This document shows, in pieces, positions 4,959-5,077 of a stretch of 5,077 nt of DNA (position 1 is its first letter; each line of letters starts with the position of its first letter). Origin of the DNA: Verrucomicrobiota bacterium. Lineage in GTDB: Bacteria; Verrucomicrobiota; Verrucomicrobiia; Limisphaerales; JAFMIX01. The position numbers and the translations under genes were made by a program. The stretch is taken from NCBI GenBank assembly GCA_026397895.1, contig JAPLTZ010000117.1, positions 1 to 5,077 of the forward strand. The letters are read 5' to 3'. The notes below the pieces were generated by a model that worked only from the letters and a program-made list of their open reading frames with translations, searched no databases and had not been told where the DNA came from.

Positions 4959-5077
4959 ATGTTCTACGAAACCCACGCCCACCTCGACTACGACGAATTC
5001 AAGCCCGATTTCGCCGAAGTCCTCGCCCGCGCCTCGGCGGCGGGCATCAGCAAGATGATTTCCATCGGCACCGACCT
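4959..5077 (+). CDS. tatD: TatD-family hydrolase/DNase, N-terminal fragment
   Basis: Only the first 39 codons plus two bases are in the window, beginning MFYETHAHLDYDEFK. The His6-x-His8 pair (THAHLDY) is the first metal-binding motif of the TatD amidohydrolase-type barrel, and AAGISKMISIGTD (27-39) is the family's typical second strand. TatD enzymes are metal-dependent 3'-5' exonucleases implicated in DNA repair and in turnover of damaged nucleic acid. The gene begins 34 nt after TIGR03790 with a T-rich spacer (TTTTTT at 4925-4930) but no hairpin, so it probably belongs to the same transcript. The ATG at 4959-4961 fits the family start exactly. No Shine-Dalgarno is visible. Confidence 0.9.
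   Translation, partial: MFYETHAHLDYDEFKPDFAEVLARASAAGISKMISIGTD

Noticed and set aside
3281..4960. 559-codon minus-strand open frame
   Set aside because: It lies opposite the TIGR03790 gene, whose signal peptide, family signature and TPR region are clear; the antisense product is Gly/Arg/Val-rich shadow sequence.

Overview
The window looks like part of a GC-rich bacterial chromosome, most likely Verrucomicrobia of the Pedosphaera/Limisphaerales type. The reasons are a TIGR03790-family protein directly behind an MBL-fold hydrolase, a double zinc-ribbon protein of the kind seen at the N-terminus of verrucomicrobial rhomboid proteases, and a 116-bp palindromic repeat. Translations of that repeat (GGKRSATPL, RKRRRRCALPAQSK, ESGVALRLPPQSK) recur, as I remember them, in many spurious proteins of that group. 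The taxonomy is an inference. Few genes show a Shine-Dalgarno site, and two candidate promoters sit so close to the start codon that the mRNAs would be nearly leaderless.

Layout. Positions 1-1214 (minus strand) hold a decayed recN, the SMC-like ATPase of double-strand-break repair. It has three lesions: its first dozen or so codons are missing, a palindromic repeat is inserted at 903-1018, and a frameshifting deletion of about 28 nt lies at 732/733. Its 3' end is outside the window. Positions 1304-1777 (plus) encode a small protein with two paired CxxC zinc ribbons and a lysine/arginine-rich tail. Positions 1931-2431 are a compact, more AT-rich hicA-hicB toxin-antitoxin cassette on the minus strand. 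It sits between two 136-bp direct repeats (1795-1930 and 2432-2567), each carrying the upstream region and first 27 codons of the MBL gene. Copy 1 is therefore a 30-codon dead stub and copy 2 starts the intact gene. Positions 2482-5077 (plus) form a tight gene row: MBL-fold hydrolase, a secreted TIGR03790 protein with a C-terminal TPR region (4 nt gap), and the start of a TatD-family nuclease (34 nt gap).

How it fits together. The MBL, TIGR03790 and tatD genes look like one transcription unit, but I do not know a shared pathway for them. The TA cassette entered exactly at the front of this unit. Because the promoter region and start codon were duplicated, the downstream genes were not silenced. 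This cassette with its gene-regenerating duplication, together with the erosion of recN next door, is the most interesting part of the window and marks it as a locally recombining region.
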